A DNA stretch of 51,574 nt from an uncultured Pirellulaceae bacterium (GTDB lineage: Bacteria > Planctomycetota > Planctomycetia > Pirellulales > Pirellulaceae). The DNA is taken from the NCBI GenBank assembly GCA_905480235.1, contig CAJQPP010000012.1:1-51574 (forward strand). The letters are read 5' to 3'. The notes beneath the pieces were generated by a model. It saw only the letters and a list, made by a program, of their open reading frames with translations. It did not search any database and was not told the DNA's origin. Positions 36,553 through 45,513 of the stretch are shown here, in pieces; position 1 is the first letter of the stretch; each line of letters begins with the position of its first letter. A program made the translations under genes and the position numbers.

Positions 36553-38054
36553 TCGAACATCATTTACCGATCTTACTGATTGCCATCCCCTTGATGGCCG
36601 CTCCCTGTTGCGTGCTGATTCACAGTCGACGCCTGACGCAGCTATTGGCATTGGTCGTTTGCTGGCTTTGCTTTGGCATTTCAGTCTGGCTGATGACAAA
36701 AGTCATGTACGAAGGCGCGGTCACCTACAACCTTGGTGGGTGGGAAGCACCGTACGGAATCGTATACGTCGTCGATTATCTGAGTGCCTTCGTAATGCTG
36801 TTTGTTTCAGCGCTGGCTGCGATCGTGTTGACCTATGCTCCGACGAGCGTTCAGGCAGAAATCCCGGAGCCCAAACAGTACCTGTTTTACGCCACTTACC
36901 TGCTATGTTTGACCGGTCTGCTGGGGATTTGCATCACAGGTGACCTGTTTAATGTTTTTGTGTTTCTGGAGATTTCATCCCTCTCCACCTATGCCATGAT
37001 CAGCCTAGGGAAAACACGCCGCGCGCCGCTTGCCGCTTTTCAATATCTGATCATGGGTACCATTGGAGCCACGTTCATTCTTATTGGAATCGGCTTGCTC
37101 TATCAAATGACGGGCACGCTAAACATGGCGGATATGGCTCAGAAATTGGAAGCCGTTCGTGCCGTGGATGGCGAAACCTGGGTCGGCTCGAGGACCATGT
37201 TGGTTGCGTTCGCATTCATGACCGTCGGCCTAAGCATAAAAATGGCGGTCTTTCCGTTGCATTCCTGGCTACCCAACGCCTATACCTACGCCCCGTCTGT
37301 CGTAACTTGTTTCATTGCTGCGACGGCCACCAAGGTATCGGTTTATGTTTTTCTTCGGGTGGTCTATGAGATTTTCACGCCTACTTTTGCTTTTTCTATC
37401 CTGCCACTAGACACCGCCTTGATGGCGTTTTCGCTTATCGGCATTTTTGTCGCCTCGCTGGCAGCGATTTATCAAACGAATATCAAACGCCTTTTGGCTT
37501 ATTCAAGTATCGCCCAAATTGGCTATATGCTTTTGGGAATAAGCATGGCAAATACGGCAGGCCTGACGGCTGGAATTGTACACATGTTCAATCATGCCCT
37601 CATCAAAGGCGGATTATTTATGGTCGTGGGCTGCCTAATTTTGAGAATTGGTTCTGCCAAACTCGAAGACCTGCAGGGAGCTGGAAAAACCATGCCTTGG
37701 ACGTCATTTGCCTGGGTGCTGGGCGGCTTGGGTTTGATCGGAGTTCCATTGACGGCTGGCTTTGTGAGCAAGTGGCTGTTACTGACCGCCGCTGTTGACT
37801 CGCAACACTGGTGGGTCGCCACGTTGATGTTATTAAGCTCTCTACTGGCGTTGGTTTATGTTTGGCGTGTCGTAGAAACTTTATATTTTGCCGAGCCATC
37901 CGAGCAGGCTGCCTCTGCAAAAGAGGCACCGCCTTTGATGCTTATCACCACCTACGTTGTGGTTGGTGCGAGTATTGTGTTTGGAATTTGGACAGAGTTT
38001 TCGGCCGGGGTAGCGCTAGAAACGGCCCAACAACTTTTAGGAGTGACGCAATGA
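36549..38054 (+). CDS. mrpD: Mrp-type antiporter subunit D (first proton-translocating subunit)
   Basis: A 501-residue polytopic protein of the NuoM/N/MrpD family with about fourteen membrane helices. Conserved marks are the glutamate of VFVFLEISSLSTYAMISLG (about 137-155), the lysine region LSIKMAVFPLHSWLPNAYTYAPSVVTCFIAATATKVSVY (about 230-268), and NIKRLLAYSSIAQIGYMLLG (about 313-332) followed by HMFNHALIKGGLFM. These residues form the proton channel of the complex I-related antiporters. The GTG start overlaps the mrpC stop by 4 bp; the end overlaps the next start (ATGA). Confidence 0.92.
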   Translation: MIEHHLPILLIAIPLMAAPCCVLIHSRRLTQLLALVVCWLCFGISVWLMTKVMYEGAVTYNLGGWEAPYGIVYVVDYLSAFVMLFVSALAAIVLTYAPTSVQAEIPEPKQYLFYATYLLCLTGLLGICITGDLFNVFVFLEISSLSTYAMISLGKTRRAPLAAFQYLIMGTIGATFILIGIGLLYQMTGTLNMADMAQKLEAVRAVDGETWVGSRTMLVAFAFMTVGLSIKMAVFPLHSWLPNAYTYAPSVVTCFIAATATKVSVYVFLRVVYEIFTPTFAFSILPLDTALMAFSLIGIFVASLAAIYQTNIKRLLAYSSIAQIGYMLLGISMANTAGLTAGIVHMFNHALIKGGLFMVVGCLILRIGSAKLEDLQGAGKTMPWTSFAWVLGGLGLIGVPLTAGFVSKWLLLTAAVDSQHWWVATLMLLSSLLALVYVWRVVETLYFAEPSEQAASAKEAPPLMLITTYVVVGASIVFGIWTEFSAGVALETAQQLLGVTQ

Positions 38055-39526
38055 CTCCTGAAATGATGATTCAACTAGGCATGGGGCTTCCCTTGCTGGC
38101 CATGGCATTAGTCGGATTGACGGGTTCTCGTCCCAACGTCAGGGAAGCCTGTACTCTGATCACTTCGTCGGTATTATTCTATGTCACTTGCAACCTAGCC
38201 TCGTTTGTATTCGCGGGCCAACGTCCTGAGTGGAACTTGGGCGAGATGATACCCGGATTCGAAATTGCCTTTCGCGTTGAACCCTTGGGAATGCTGTTCG
38301 CTTTGGTCGCATCCGGTTTGTGGATTCTGACCACCGTGTATGCCATTGGCTATATGCGGGGGCACCACGAAAAACATCAAACGCGGTTTTTCGCGTGTTT
38401 CGCGATTGCGATTTTTGCAGCCATGGCAGCGGCTTTTTCAGCGAACCTTTTCACGTTGTTTGTTGCCTACGAGGCCATGACGATTTCGACTTACCCGTTG
38501 GTCACCCACCACGGCGATTTGAAAGCCCGCAATGGTGGCCGCGTTTATCTGGGGATCTTACTTTCGACATCCGTGGCATTTTTCATGCTTGCCATCGCCT
38601 GGACATGGTCCGTTTGTGGCACGTTGGATTTTCGCGAGGGCGGCATTCTAGGTCTTGCCCATGCCGAAGGAAAAATTTCGGATACCCAACTGGGTGTACT
38701 TTTAGGGCTTTTTGCATTCGGCATCGGCAAGGCGGCCTTAATGCCATTCCACCGCTGGTTACCCGCAGCGATGGTGGCCCCCACACCCGTCAGTGCACTT
38801 TTACATGCCGTAGCCGTCGTGAAAGTCGGCGTGTTTACCGTCTTGAAAGTCTGTGTCTATATCTTTGGCATCGACCTGATGTCACAAACGGGAATCAGTG
38901 ACTGGCTTTGCTACGTGGCAGGAGCCACGATTTTGTTGGCTTCATTGGTTGCCATGACGAAAGACAACTTAAAGGCACGCCTCGCGTATTCGACCGTCAG
39001 CCAGTTGGCATATATCACACTGGGAGCAGCTTTGGCGACCGATGTCAGCGTAATCGGTGGTGGCATGCATATCGCCATGCACGCGGTCGGAAAAATTACT
39101 TTATTTTTCTGTGCTGGGGCCATCTATGTTGGTGCCCACAAAACGAATATCAGCGACATGCGTGGTTTAGGTCGCGCTATGCCCCTGACGTTCGGTGCGT
39201 TTTTCATTGCCTCGCTCAGCATCATCGGTGTACCGCCTGGCGGGGGCGCCTGGAGCAAATGGCTGTTAGCCCTGGGTACCGTGGAATCTGGAAAGTTAGC
39301 CTTAATGGCAGCCCTCATGATCAGCTCGCTATTAAACATTGCTTATTTGATCCCCATTCCCATACGAGGATTCATGACGCCGCCGGGCGAAAAACCCAAA
39401 ACGTTCAAGGAAGCACCCATGATGTGCGTCGTACCGCTTTGTATTACGGCCGTCGGCAGTGTGGCGTTGTTCTTTGTAGCCGAGCAAATATACGAATGGC
39501 TAAAACCCATTACGTTAGGAGGGTAG
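38051..39526 (+). CDS. NuoL/MrpA-like proton-conducting membrane subunit (second large subunit)
   Basis: A 491-residue polytopic protein. GIGKAALMPFHRWLPAAMVAPTPVSALLHAVAVVKVGVFTVLK (about 228-270) is the pattern of NuoL and the MrpA N-terminal domain, with the histidine and lysine of the channel. LFVAYEAMTISTYPLVTHHG (about 136-155) carries the helix-5 glutamate. DNLKARLAYSTVSQLAYITLG and HIAMHAVGKITLFFCAGAI follow. It may stand in for the missing MrpA front part, with its C-terminal part encoded separately at 34981. The frame stays open upstream to 37811 inside mrpD, but the ATG at 38051, overlapping the mrpD stop, is the natural start. Confidence 0.88.
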   Translation: MTPEMMIQLGMGLPLLAMALVGLTGSRPNVREACTLITSSVLFYVTCNLASFVFAGQRPEWNLGEMIPGFEIAFRVEPLGMLFALVASGLWILTTVYAIGYMRGHHEKHQTRFFACFAIAIFAAMAAAFSANLFTLFVAYEAMTISTYPLVTHHGDLKARNGGRVYLGILLSTSVAFFMLAIAWTWSVCGTLDFREGGILGLAHAEGKISDTQLGVLLGLFAFGIGKAALMPFHRWLPAAMVAPTPVSALLHAVAVVKVGVFTVLKVCVYIFGIDLMSQTGISDWLCYVAGATILLASLVAMTKDNLKARLAYSTVSQLAYITLGAALATDVSVIGGGMHIAMHAVGKITLFFCAGAIYVGAHKTNISDMRGLGRAMPLTFGAFFIASLSIIGVPPGGGAWSKWLLALGTVESGKLALMAALMISSLLNIAYLIPIPIRGFMTPPGEKPKTFKEAPMMCVVPLCITAVGSVALFFVAEQIYEWLKPITLGG

Positions 39527-39536
39527 GGCGGACATC

Positions 39537-39827
39537 ATGACAAATACACCATCTGATCACGCTCCTGCTCCTGATAACCCAAGCTGGTTTGAACGAAATG
39601 TATCGTTAATCATCGTCGGCTTGGTCGTCGCATGCGTCCTTTCCTTGTTGGCGGAAGTGATTTGGCACAGTACTTTTTTTGACGAAAAGCACCCCGCACA
39701 TTTCAAGCTTGAAAACACGTACTTCTATTCTGCAGGCTTTGGCTTTTGTGCCTTCGTCGCAGTGGTCTTTTTGGGGAAGTTATTAAGGCCCATCATCAAA
39801 CGACCGGAGGATTACTATGATCAGTAG
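39537..39827 (+). CDS. Small two-helix membrane protein within the antiporter operon
   Basis: A 96-residue protein with a short polar N-terminus (to about 21), one helix at about 25-46, a loop containing several His/Asp/Glu residues (HSTFFDEKHPAHFKLENTYF) and a second helix at about 67-84, ending with a charged tail. I recognise no named family. It lies 10 bp after the NuoL-like gene and overlaps the third large subunit by 11 bp, so it is very probably translated as part of the complex. It could be an assembly or regulatory subunit. ATG start without alternatives nearby. Confidence 0.75.
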   Translation: MTNTPSDHAPAPDNPSWFERNVSLIIVGLVVACVLSLLAEVIWHSTFFDEKHPAHFKLENTYFYSAGFGFCAFVAVVFLGKLLRPIIKRPEDYYDQ

Positions 39828-41535
39828 CCTCCAAAATCTGCCGCCCGGTATTTTGATGGTCGTGGGCTCACTGTTTTTACCCTTACTGGGTAAACGGTTT
39901 GCCGCTTGGGGTGCCTTGGCATTATCGATTACCAGCTTGCTCTTTTTCGCGACGACCAGTTTCGGAATCTACGGTTCGCTCGAATTGTTCGGGACAACGC
40001 TGGATTTAGTTCGAATTGATAAACTAAGTTATGTGTTTGGTCTGATCTTCCATTTGGCGGCGATTCTATCATCGATCTATGCCTTGCATGTCAAAGATGG
40101 ATTACAGCATCTCTCAGGCATAATGTATGCCGGCGCGGCGATCGGCGCATCTTGCGCCGGTGACTTGGTCACGTTATTTGTGTTTTGGGAACTGACCGCA
40201 ATTGCCAGTGTCTTTTTGATTTGGGCAACCAATACCGAGCGTTCTTATCGAGCTGGGATTCGCTACTTGATCATTCAGGTCACCTCGGGTGTCTTGTTGC
40301 TTTCAGGCGCCATCATGCGATATGCCGAGACCGGTTCGTTATCGTTTGGTGGTATGGGCGAGTACGGAGTGATTGGTATCGAATCCACGTCCGGCGTCCT
40401 GATCCTGCTGGCCTTCGGTATTAAGTGTGCCTTTCCATTACTGCACAATTGGCTTCAAGATTCTTATCCAAAAGCGACGCCGACCGGCACGGTCTTTTTA
40501 AGTGCCTTCACCACTAAACTAGCCGTTTATTCCCTAGCACGTGGATTTGCTGGAACCGAAGAACTGATCACGATCGGTTGCGTCATGACGCTTTTCCCGA
40601 TCTTTTTCGCAGTCATTGAAAATGATTTGCGGAAGGTCTTGGCCTATAGTTTGAACAATCAACTTGGCTTTATGGTTGTCGGCATTGGAATTGGAACCGA
40701 ACTGGCATTAAACGGGACCGTTGCCCATGCATTTTGCCACATTATTTACAAAGCCCTCTTGTTCATGTCGATGGGAGCGGTGCTTCATCGCGTTGGCACG
40801 ACCAAGGCTACCGAGCTCGGCGGTCTACACAAATCCATGCCCTTAACGACGATATTTTGTTGTATCGGCGCAGGCTCGATTGCCGGTTTCCCTTTGTTGA
40901 GCGGGTTCATCAGCAAATCGATGATTATCACTGCCGCGGCTGAAGAACACATGCTGGCCGTGTGGATCGTTTTGTTAATCGCCTCCGCAGGCGTGATGGA
41001 GCACTCGGGAATTAAGATTCCATTTTTCGCCTTCTTTTCGCACGACTCAGGAAAGCGTGTCAAAGAGGCACCTTGGAATATGCTTGTCGCCATGGCACTC
41101 GCTGCCGCCATGTGCATCGGATTGGGCGTCGGCTATGAATGGCTTTACGCGTTGCTGCCATTTGAATCCCATTACGTGCCTTACACCATGGCTCACGTGA
41201 TCACGGTAATGCAACTCTTATTGTTTGCTGCCTTGGCTTTCGTTGTGCTCATGAAAAGTGGTTTGTATCCACCGGAAGAGCGCGCCTTAAATCTAGATAC
41301 CGACTGGGTCTACCGAAAACTTCTGCCCAACCTACTTGGTCGCTTAGCCAGCTTGGTCAAATTCGTCGATCAAGCAATCCGCAAAGCATTTTTGCATCTT
41401 TTGGCTCGGTTCGAAAATCGATTGCAATCAGCTTTTTCAGATTCCGGGATGATTGGCCGTACTTGGACTACCAGTGCGATGGCCGTTTGGGCCAGCCTGT
41501 TGCTAGGACTTTGCCTGTTGCTTTATTACTTGTAA
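39817..41535 (+). CDS. Third large antiporter-like subunit (MrpD/NuoN-like)
   Basis: A 572-residue polytopic protein of the proton-conducting transporter family. LVTLFVFWELTAIASVFLIWATNT (about 116-139) has the channel glutamate. GIKCAFPLLHNWLQDSYPKATPTGTVFLSAFTTKLAVYSLARGFAG (about 204-249) has the lysine and histidine region. ENDLRKVLAYSLNNQLGFMVVGIG and HAFCHIIYKALLFMSMGAVLHRVG follow. A C-terminal extension with amphipathic and hydrophobic stretches (about 490-572) goes beyond the core, recalling the lateral helix of larger complex I subunits. It is the last gene of the operon, and the next gene converges from the other strand 95 bp later. Confidence 0.88.
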   Translation: MISSLQNLPPGILMVVGSLFLPLLGKRFAAWGALALSITSLLFFATTSFGIYGSLELFGTTLDLVRIDKLSYVFGLIFHLAAILSSIYALHVKDGLQHLSGIMYAGAAIGASCAGDLVTLFVFWELTAIASVFLIWATNTERSYRAGIRYLIIQVTSGVLLLSGAIMRYAETGSLSFGGMGEYGVIGIESTSGVLILLAFGIKCAFPLLHNWLQDSYPKATPTGTVFLSAFTTKLAVYSLARGFAGTEELITIGCVMTLFPIFFAVIENDLRKVLAYSLNNQLGFMVVGIGIGTELALNGTVAHAFCHIIYKALLFMSMGAVLHRVGTTKATELGGLHKSMPLTTIFCCIGAGSIAGFPLLSGFISKSMIITAAAEEHMLAVWIVLLIASAGVMEHSGIKIPFFAFFSHDSGKRVKEAPWNMLVAMALAAAMCIGLGVGYEWLYALLPFESHYVPYTMAHVITVMQLLLFAALAFVVLMKSGLYPPEERALNLDTDWVYRKLLPNLLGRLASLVKFVDQAIRKAFLHLLARFENRLQSAFSDSGMIGRTWTTSAMAVWASLLLGLCLLLYYL

Positions 41536-41630
41536 ACACTTGAAAAGACCCGGGAATCCCCCACGCAGATGATGCAGGGTGATTTCGTAATAGGCGTCCC
41601 AGCAGGGGAGGCCATTTTTAACGCCGAGAA

Positions 41631-42563
41631 TTATGATTGGGTCTTTAGGGGCGTTTGCTGGCAACTGGTCACACAGCGATTTTTCACAAGTGTGATTCGG
41701 TTACCCGTTTGATTGTGATGCACTTCGTCCATGAAACTGCGAATCAAAAGCAGTCCTCTGCCAGAGGGTCTCAAAATGTTTTCGGCGGTCGTAGGGTCCG
41801 GTAACTTTTGCGGATTGAATCCTGGTCCTTCGTCATCGATTTGAAAACGAATGGATTGCTCGGTAAATTCCGCATGCACGCGAACTCGCCTCTCACAAAA
41901 TGGTGCAGCATCTTTGCGTTCACGAATCTTGTTTTCATAGGCACTGCAGTCCGTAGATTCTTTTAATTCAGAATCGACTTCCAGATTTCCATGGCAAATC
42001 GCGTTGCACAACGCCTCTTCCAAAGCCATGGAAATTCTGATGCTGTCTTGTTCAGCCCAATCCGGAAGGTTGGTATCCAACGTTTCGATCAGATTACGAA
42101 TCTGTCCTACGTTATTATCCAAAACAAACGCGAGGCTGCGTTTCACAGAACCCATATCAAACGCTTCGCGAGATTCTTCGTTCGCACGTCGAACCGATTC
42201 CGCCCAATTCAGAACATTGCGAACCGTGGGTACTAAATCGGTTTTCAAACGGGACTTGAGAGAGAAATTTGCCGCGCCGGCTTGCAAGGCAGCAACGGAT
42301 TGTTTTTCACTACCGAACGCCGTCACCAAAACGACAGGAACCTTCAAGAATTCGCTGCGAATTGCTCTTACCAGACCTAAGCCATCCAGTTCGGGCATCT
42401 GTAAATCGGTAACCACGATGTCATAAGCTGACTGACGCATCGCATCGATGGCTTGATGTCCGTCATTAGCCGTCGAAACCGTCCAATCAGTGTTCCGCTG
42501 CAGCGTGGCACTAATCAGCATTCGGTCGACAGGGCTATCGTCAACAACGAGTATTTGGACCAT
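41631..42563 (-). CDS. Response regulator receiver fused to a serine-kinase-like ATPase domain
   Basis: A 310-residue soluble protein. A receiver domain (about 1-120) has acidic residues at 8-9, the phospho-acceptor Asp53 (VTDLQMPELDG), Thr81 and Lys103. A HATPase domain (about 150-300) has the N-box EEALCNAICHGN, the G1 box IDDEGPGFNP and GRGLLLIRSFMDEV. There is no histidine phosphotransfer helix pair, so the ATPase part resembles anti-sigma factor kinases (RsbW/SpoIIAB-like) rather than histidine kinases. It probably links phosphorylation to sigma-factor or anti-anti-sigma control; the partner is not encoded nearby. ATG start; it is transcribed alone towards the antiporter operon. Confidence 0.85.
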   Translation of the reverse strand: MVQILVVDDSPVDRMLISATLQRNTDWTVSTANDGHQAIDAMRQSAYDIVVTDLQMPELDGLGLVRAIRSEFLKVPVVLVTAFGSEKQSVAALQAGAANFSLKSRLKTDLVPTVRNVLNWAESVRRANEESREAFDMGSVKRSLAFVLDNNVGQIRNLIETLDTNLPDWAEQDSIRISMALEEALCNAICHGNLEVDSELKESTDCSAYENKIRERKDAAPFCERRVRVHAEFTEQSIRFQIDDEGPGFNPQKLPDPTTAENILRPSGRGLLLIRSFMDEVHHNQTGNRITLVKNRCVTSCQQTPLKTQS

Positions 42564-42752
42564 GCGGCTCGAGGAAGGAATGCAGATGGTGAATGGTGAA
42601 AAGACTATTTTCCTGAGTACTCGAAATTATAGGTTTCCGCAAAAAAGAGGGAAACGATTTTTTGGCTGTATTTGTCCAAAAACCCACAGAATCTTATCCG
42701 CAATATTCGGCAAAAGCCGGTCATTCGCCTGTAAAGGGGCTTAATTTCGCCT

Positions 42753-43310
42753 CTATTCGAATTCCGTTTCGAACGTTCCGCGGCTCTTATCCGGCAACCG
42801 GGCATAGATCTCAATGCTATCGGGGCGATTAATTCCGACTTGGTAAACCGCTCCCGATCGGTGAACGAATCGATTCAGTAAGTACCGCCGTTCCTCGCCT
42901 GGCTCTAGGGGAGAGCCATGTTCGTAGATTTGGTAGTGGCCGCTGTTGATGCGGATATTCAAATGGGTCCAGCTCTCCTCACCCGTGTTCTTTATGACCA
43001 GTTCGGCATTGGGAAATTCGATCCGGTCTTCTAAATCGGTCTCTGCATAGTAGTTTTGAGGCGGCACATTGACAAAGCTGCAGTCCGCGCTGAGATAATC
43101 AGGTTTAACCGCCGGCATCGACCAGTGCAGGATCAAAACCGTCGCTATCGGAACAACACACATCAAAATCAGTAGTCTCGTGAGTCCCTTCCGGCTAAGC
43201 CCCGGAGCATTCGCGAGGTGGGTTGAAAGGGGTTCTTGGGAACCGGCATCAGCCATTGCTGCTGAAGCGTCTCTTTGCTGTTGTTCCGCAATCTGCGTTT
43301 CGGTCGCCAT
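42753..43310 (-). CDS. Membrane-anchored hypothetical protein
   Basis: A 185-residue protein with a polar N-terminus (to about 42), a single membrane helix (about 43-65) and a periplasmic beta-rich domain. In the latter, NAELVIKNTGEESWTHLNIRIN and PLEPGEERRYLLNRFV look like an immunoglobulin-like or FixG-type accessory fold. No catalytic motif is visible. It is transcribed divergently from the regB-like kinase gene, with about 197 bp between them, and lies about 190 bp upstream of the receiver-ATPase gene on the same strand. Family unknown to me. Confidence 0.7.
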   Translation of the reverse strand: MATETQIAEQQQRDASAAMADAGSQEPLSTHLANAPGLSRKGLTRLLILMCVVPIATVLILHWSMPAVKPDYLSADCSFVNVPPQNYYAETDLEDRIEFPNAELVIKNTGEESWTHLNIRINSGHYQIYEHGSPLEPGEERRYLLNRFVHRSGAVYQVGINRPDSIEIYARLPDKSRGTFETEFE

Positions 43311-43507
43311 GTTTGCGTTTTTCTGAGAAAGTATGGTTTCTGGAGAAGGCCTATTCTAAACGTCGGCCTGCCAATCGCCAATTCACAAATCCTTCGTAGG
43401 ATCCTCGATTGACAATGTTATGATGAATTTAGTGGGTCGGCTTTTGCGGGAAATCCGCCAAAGTCGCCGCTGTAAAAACCGATTATTTTTCCACCCCATA
43501 ACACACC

Positions 43508-44866
43508 GTGTCCGGAACCAGAGAACGAGTTGCCGTAAATGTAGGTTGGTTGATCAAACTGCGCTGGGTCGCGGTTGTGGGGCAATTCGTAACAATCCTC
43601 GGTGCCTCACTGTTTTTAGGCATCAAGCTCCTAATTTGGCCTGTTTTCGTGGTAATCGGCCTAACCATCCTCTCAAATGCTCTGTTGATCTATTGGATGG
43701 GGCGTGACGACGGGTTGGATTTGGGGGAATCTGGGCGTTTTTTCGAAAACGTACTCGGTTGGGTCATGACGATGGACATGCTTTCCCTCGCGACTTTACT
43801 GTACGTAAGCGGGGGGCCCTCCAATCCCTTGTGGTTATTCTTTTTCGTAAACCTGAGCCTCTCGGCGGTTGTTTTGGGCAGGACCTGGGCATGGACCCTA
43901 AATCTGGTGTCGATCCTGTGTTTTTGCGGCTTGCTCTACAGCCACCTACCCATCGACGAACTGAACATGGGACTCTCCCTTCTGCCAGTCGCAGAAAAAG
44001 GGAACTGGTCCTTAATTCAACAGGGACTTTTGATTGCCTTCGCAACCTGCAGCAGCGTCATCGTTTATTTCATGACTCGGGTCACCGGTGCATTAAGACA
44101 GCAGGAATTGGATCTACGATCCGCTCAGGAAACTCGCTCAAGAAATGAAAAACTGGAAGCCCTCGGGACGCTGGCTGCTGGCGCTGCTCACGAACTTTCC
44201 ACACCATTAACCACGATCGCTCTGGTGGCAAAAGATGTCGAACAGGCGTTGAACCAACAGGGCAGCACGGACGAAGACATGATCGAAGACGTCGGATTAA
44301 TCCGCCAGCAACTCGATCGCTGCAAATCCATTCTAGACCGCATGGCGAGCCACGCTGGTGAAACCGTTGGCGAAATGATGCAACGCACTACGATCGCAAA
44401 TTTTTTCGACGACGTCTGCGAAGGTTTAACCAGTGATGAAGATTGCATTACCGTGAAATACATCCACGATTCGCAAAATCATCAAATCGAGGTCCCGGTG
44501 GACGCACTTTCGCAAGCGATACGCGCGTTGTTACAAAATGCATTGGACGCCAGCACCTCTGATCCCAATGTAGAAGTTCGTATTTCGCGGAATGACAATC
44601 GCATGATCTGGGCCATTCAGGATCACGGTACCGGTATGTCGCCCGACGTGCTGAGGCGAGTCAGCGAGCCCTTTTTTACCACTAAGTCACCTGGCAAAGG
44701 GATGGGATTGGGCGTCTTTTTAGCCCGTAATGTTATCGAGGAACTGGGTGGGTCGGTTAGATTTCAATCCAGCGATGACCCATTTCTTCCCACTGGCACC
44801 ACGGTTACGGTTACGCTGCCCTGTGTTTGCAAATTCGAACCCCAGAATGTTGGAGAAGATGCATGA
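43508..44866 (+). CDS. regB: RegB/PrrB-like redox-sensing histidine kinase
   Basis: A 452-residue sensor kinase with six N-terminal membrane helices (about 12-195). It has the RegB quinone-box pattern GGPSNPL at 102-108 (family GGxxNPF). The H-box GTLAAGAAHELSTPLTTIALVAKD (His228) is nearly identical to that of RegB/PrrB/ActS. Cys272 in RCKSILDRM occupies the position of the redox-active cysteine of RegB. The ATPase domain shows ALLQNALDAS, DHGTGM and GKGMGLGVFLAR. It likely senses membrane quinone or oxygen state and phosphorylates the RegA-like protein encoded next. The GTG start gives the standard N-terminus; the end overlaps the next ATG (ATGA). Confidence 0.85.
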   Translation: MSGTRERVAVNVGWLIKLRWVAVVGQFVTILGASLFLGIKLLIWPVFVVIGLTILSNALLIYWMGRDDGLDLGESGRFFENVLGWVMTMDMLSLATLLYVSGGPSNPLWLFFFVNLSLSAVVLGRTWAWTLNLVSILCFCGLLYSHLPIDELNMGLSLLPVAEKGNWSLIQQGLLIAFATCSSVIVYFMTRVTGALRQQELDLRSAQETRSRNEKLEALGTLAAGAAHELSTPLTTIALVAKDVEQALNQQGSTDEDMIEDVGLIRQQLDRCKSILDRMASHAGETVGEMMQRTTIANFFDDVCEGLTSDEDCITVKYIHDSQNHQIEVPVDALSQAIRALLQNALDASTSDPNVEVRISRNDNRMIWAIQDHGTGMSPDVLRRVSEPFFTTKSPGKGMGLGVFLARNVIEELGGSVRFQSSDDPFLPTGTTVTVTLPCVCKFEPQNVGEDA

Positions 44867-45396
44867 GCGAAAGAGAGCGTCCCATTTTCTTGGTAGTCGA
44901 CGACGACGATACGCTGCGCGGTCGCATGGAAAAATCACTTACACGTCGGGGTTATAACGTTTGTTGCGCTGCGAATTATGACGAAGCCGTGGAGGTTGCC
45001 ACAGCCTGCCAACCCAAGCTTGCCGTTTTAGATTTAAAGATGCCTGGTAAATCTGGCTTGGATTTATTAACTAAACTGGCAGAGATCTCACCGCAAACCC
45101 GATCCGTTATTTTGACCGGTTACGGCAGCATTACCAACGCCGTAGAGGCCATCAAACTGGGCGCGGTTAACTACGTCACCAAACCCGCTGATGCCGACCA
45201 AGTCCTGACCGCATTGGAAGAAACCATTTGCGATGAAGTCTCCGATGAAATCATTCCGCCCTCGTTGGCCACCGCCCAATGGGAGCACATCCAGCGTGTT
45301 CTGGCGTCTTGCGATGGAAATATTTCCGAAGCCGCGAGGGTGCTGGATATCCCGCGGCGGACTTTGCAGAGAAAACTCAAAAAGCTGGCGCCCTAA
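44863..45396 (+). CDS. regA: RegA/PrrA-like response regulator with Fis-type helix-turn-helix
   Basis: A 177-residue regulator. The receiver has acidic residues at 13-16, phospho-acceptor Asp57 (VLDLKMPGKSG), Thr85 and Lys107. A short linker leads to a C-terminal helix-turn-helix, GNISEAARVLDIPRRTLQRKLKKLAP (about 152-177), which closely follows RegA/PrrA/ActR. In proteobacteria this family controls respiration, carbon and nitrogen fixation and cytochrome genes. It overlaps the kinase gene by 4 bp, so the two form an operon. The frame opens earlier (44827), but ATG 44863 fits the family start. Targets are unknown here; the cytochrome genes downstream are candidates. Confidence 0.88.
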   Translation: MSERERPIFLVVDDDDTLRGRMEKSLTRRGYNVCCAANYDEAVEVATACQPKLAVLDLKMPGKSGLDLLTKLAEISPQTRSVILTGYGSITNAVEAIKLGAVNYVTKPADADQVLTALEETICDEVSDEIIPPSLATAQWEHIQRVLASCDGNISEAARVLDIPRRTLQRKLKKLAP

Positions 45397-45513
45397 TTTG
45401 CCCATGCGTGCCGTGGCATCCCGCCTGCCGGTCGAACCGGTTATCGGGATTGGTATGGCGAGCACGTTGCTCACCGCATTTAGACAACCGGCAAAGCCGA
45501 TATTCCTAAAGGA

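Noticed and set aside
38320..38901. Long plus-strand open frame of 193 codons inside the NuoL-like gene
   Set aside because: It is a shadow of the strongly supported antiporter subunit in another frame.
43413..43430. TTGACA and TATGAT boxes upstream of the RegB-like gene
   Set aside because: They are only a few bases apart, too close to act together as -35 and -10; neither has a partner at a suitable distance.
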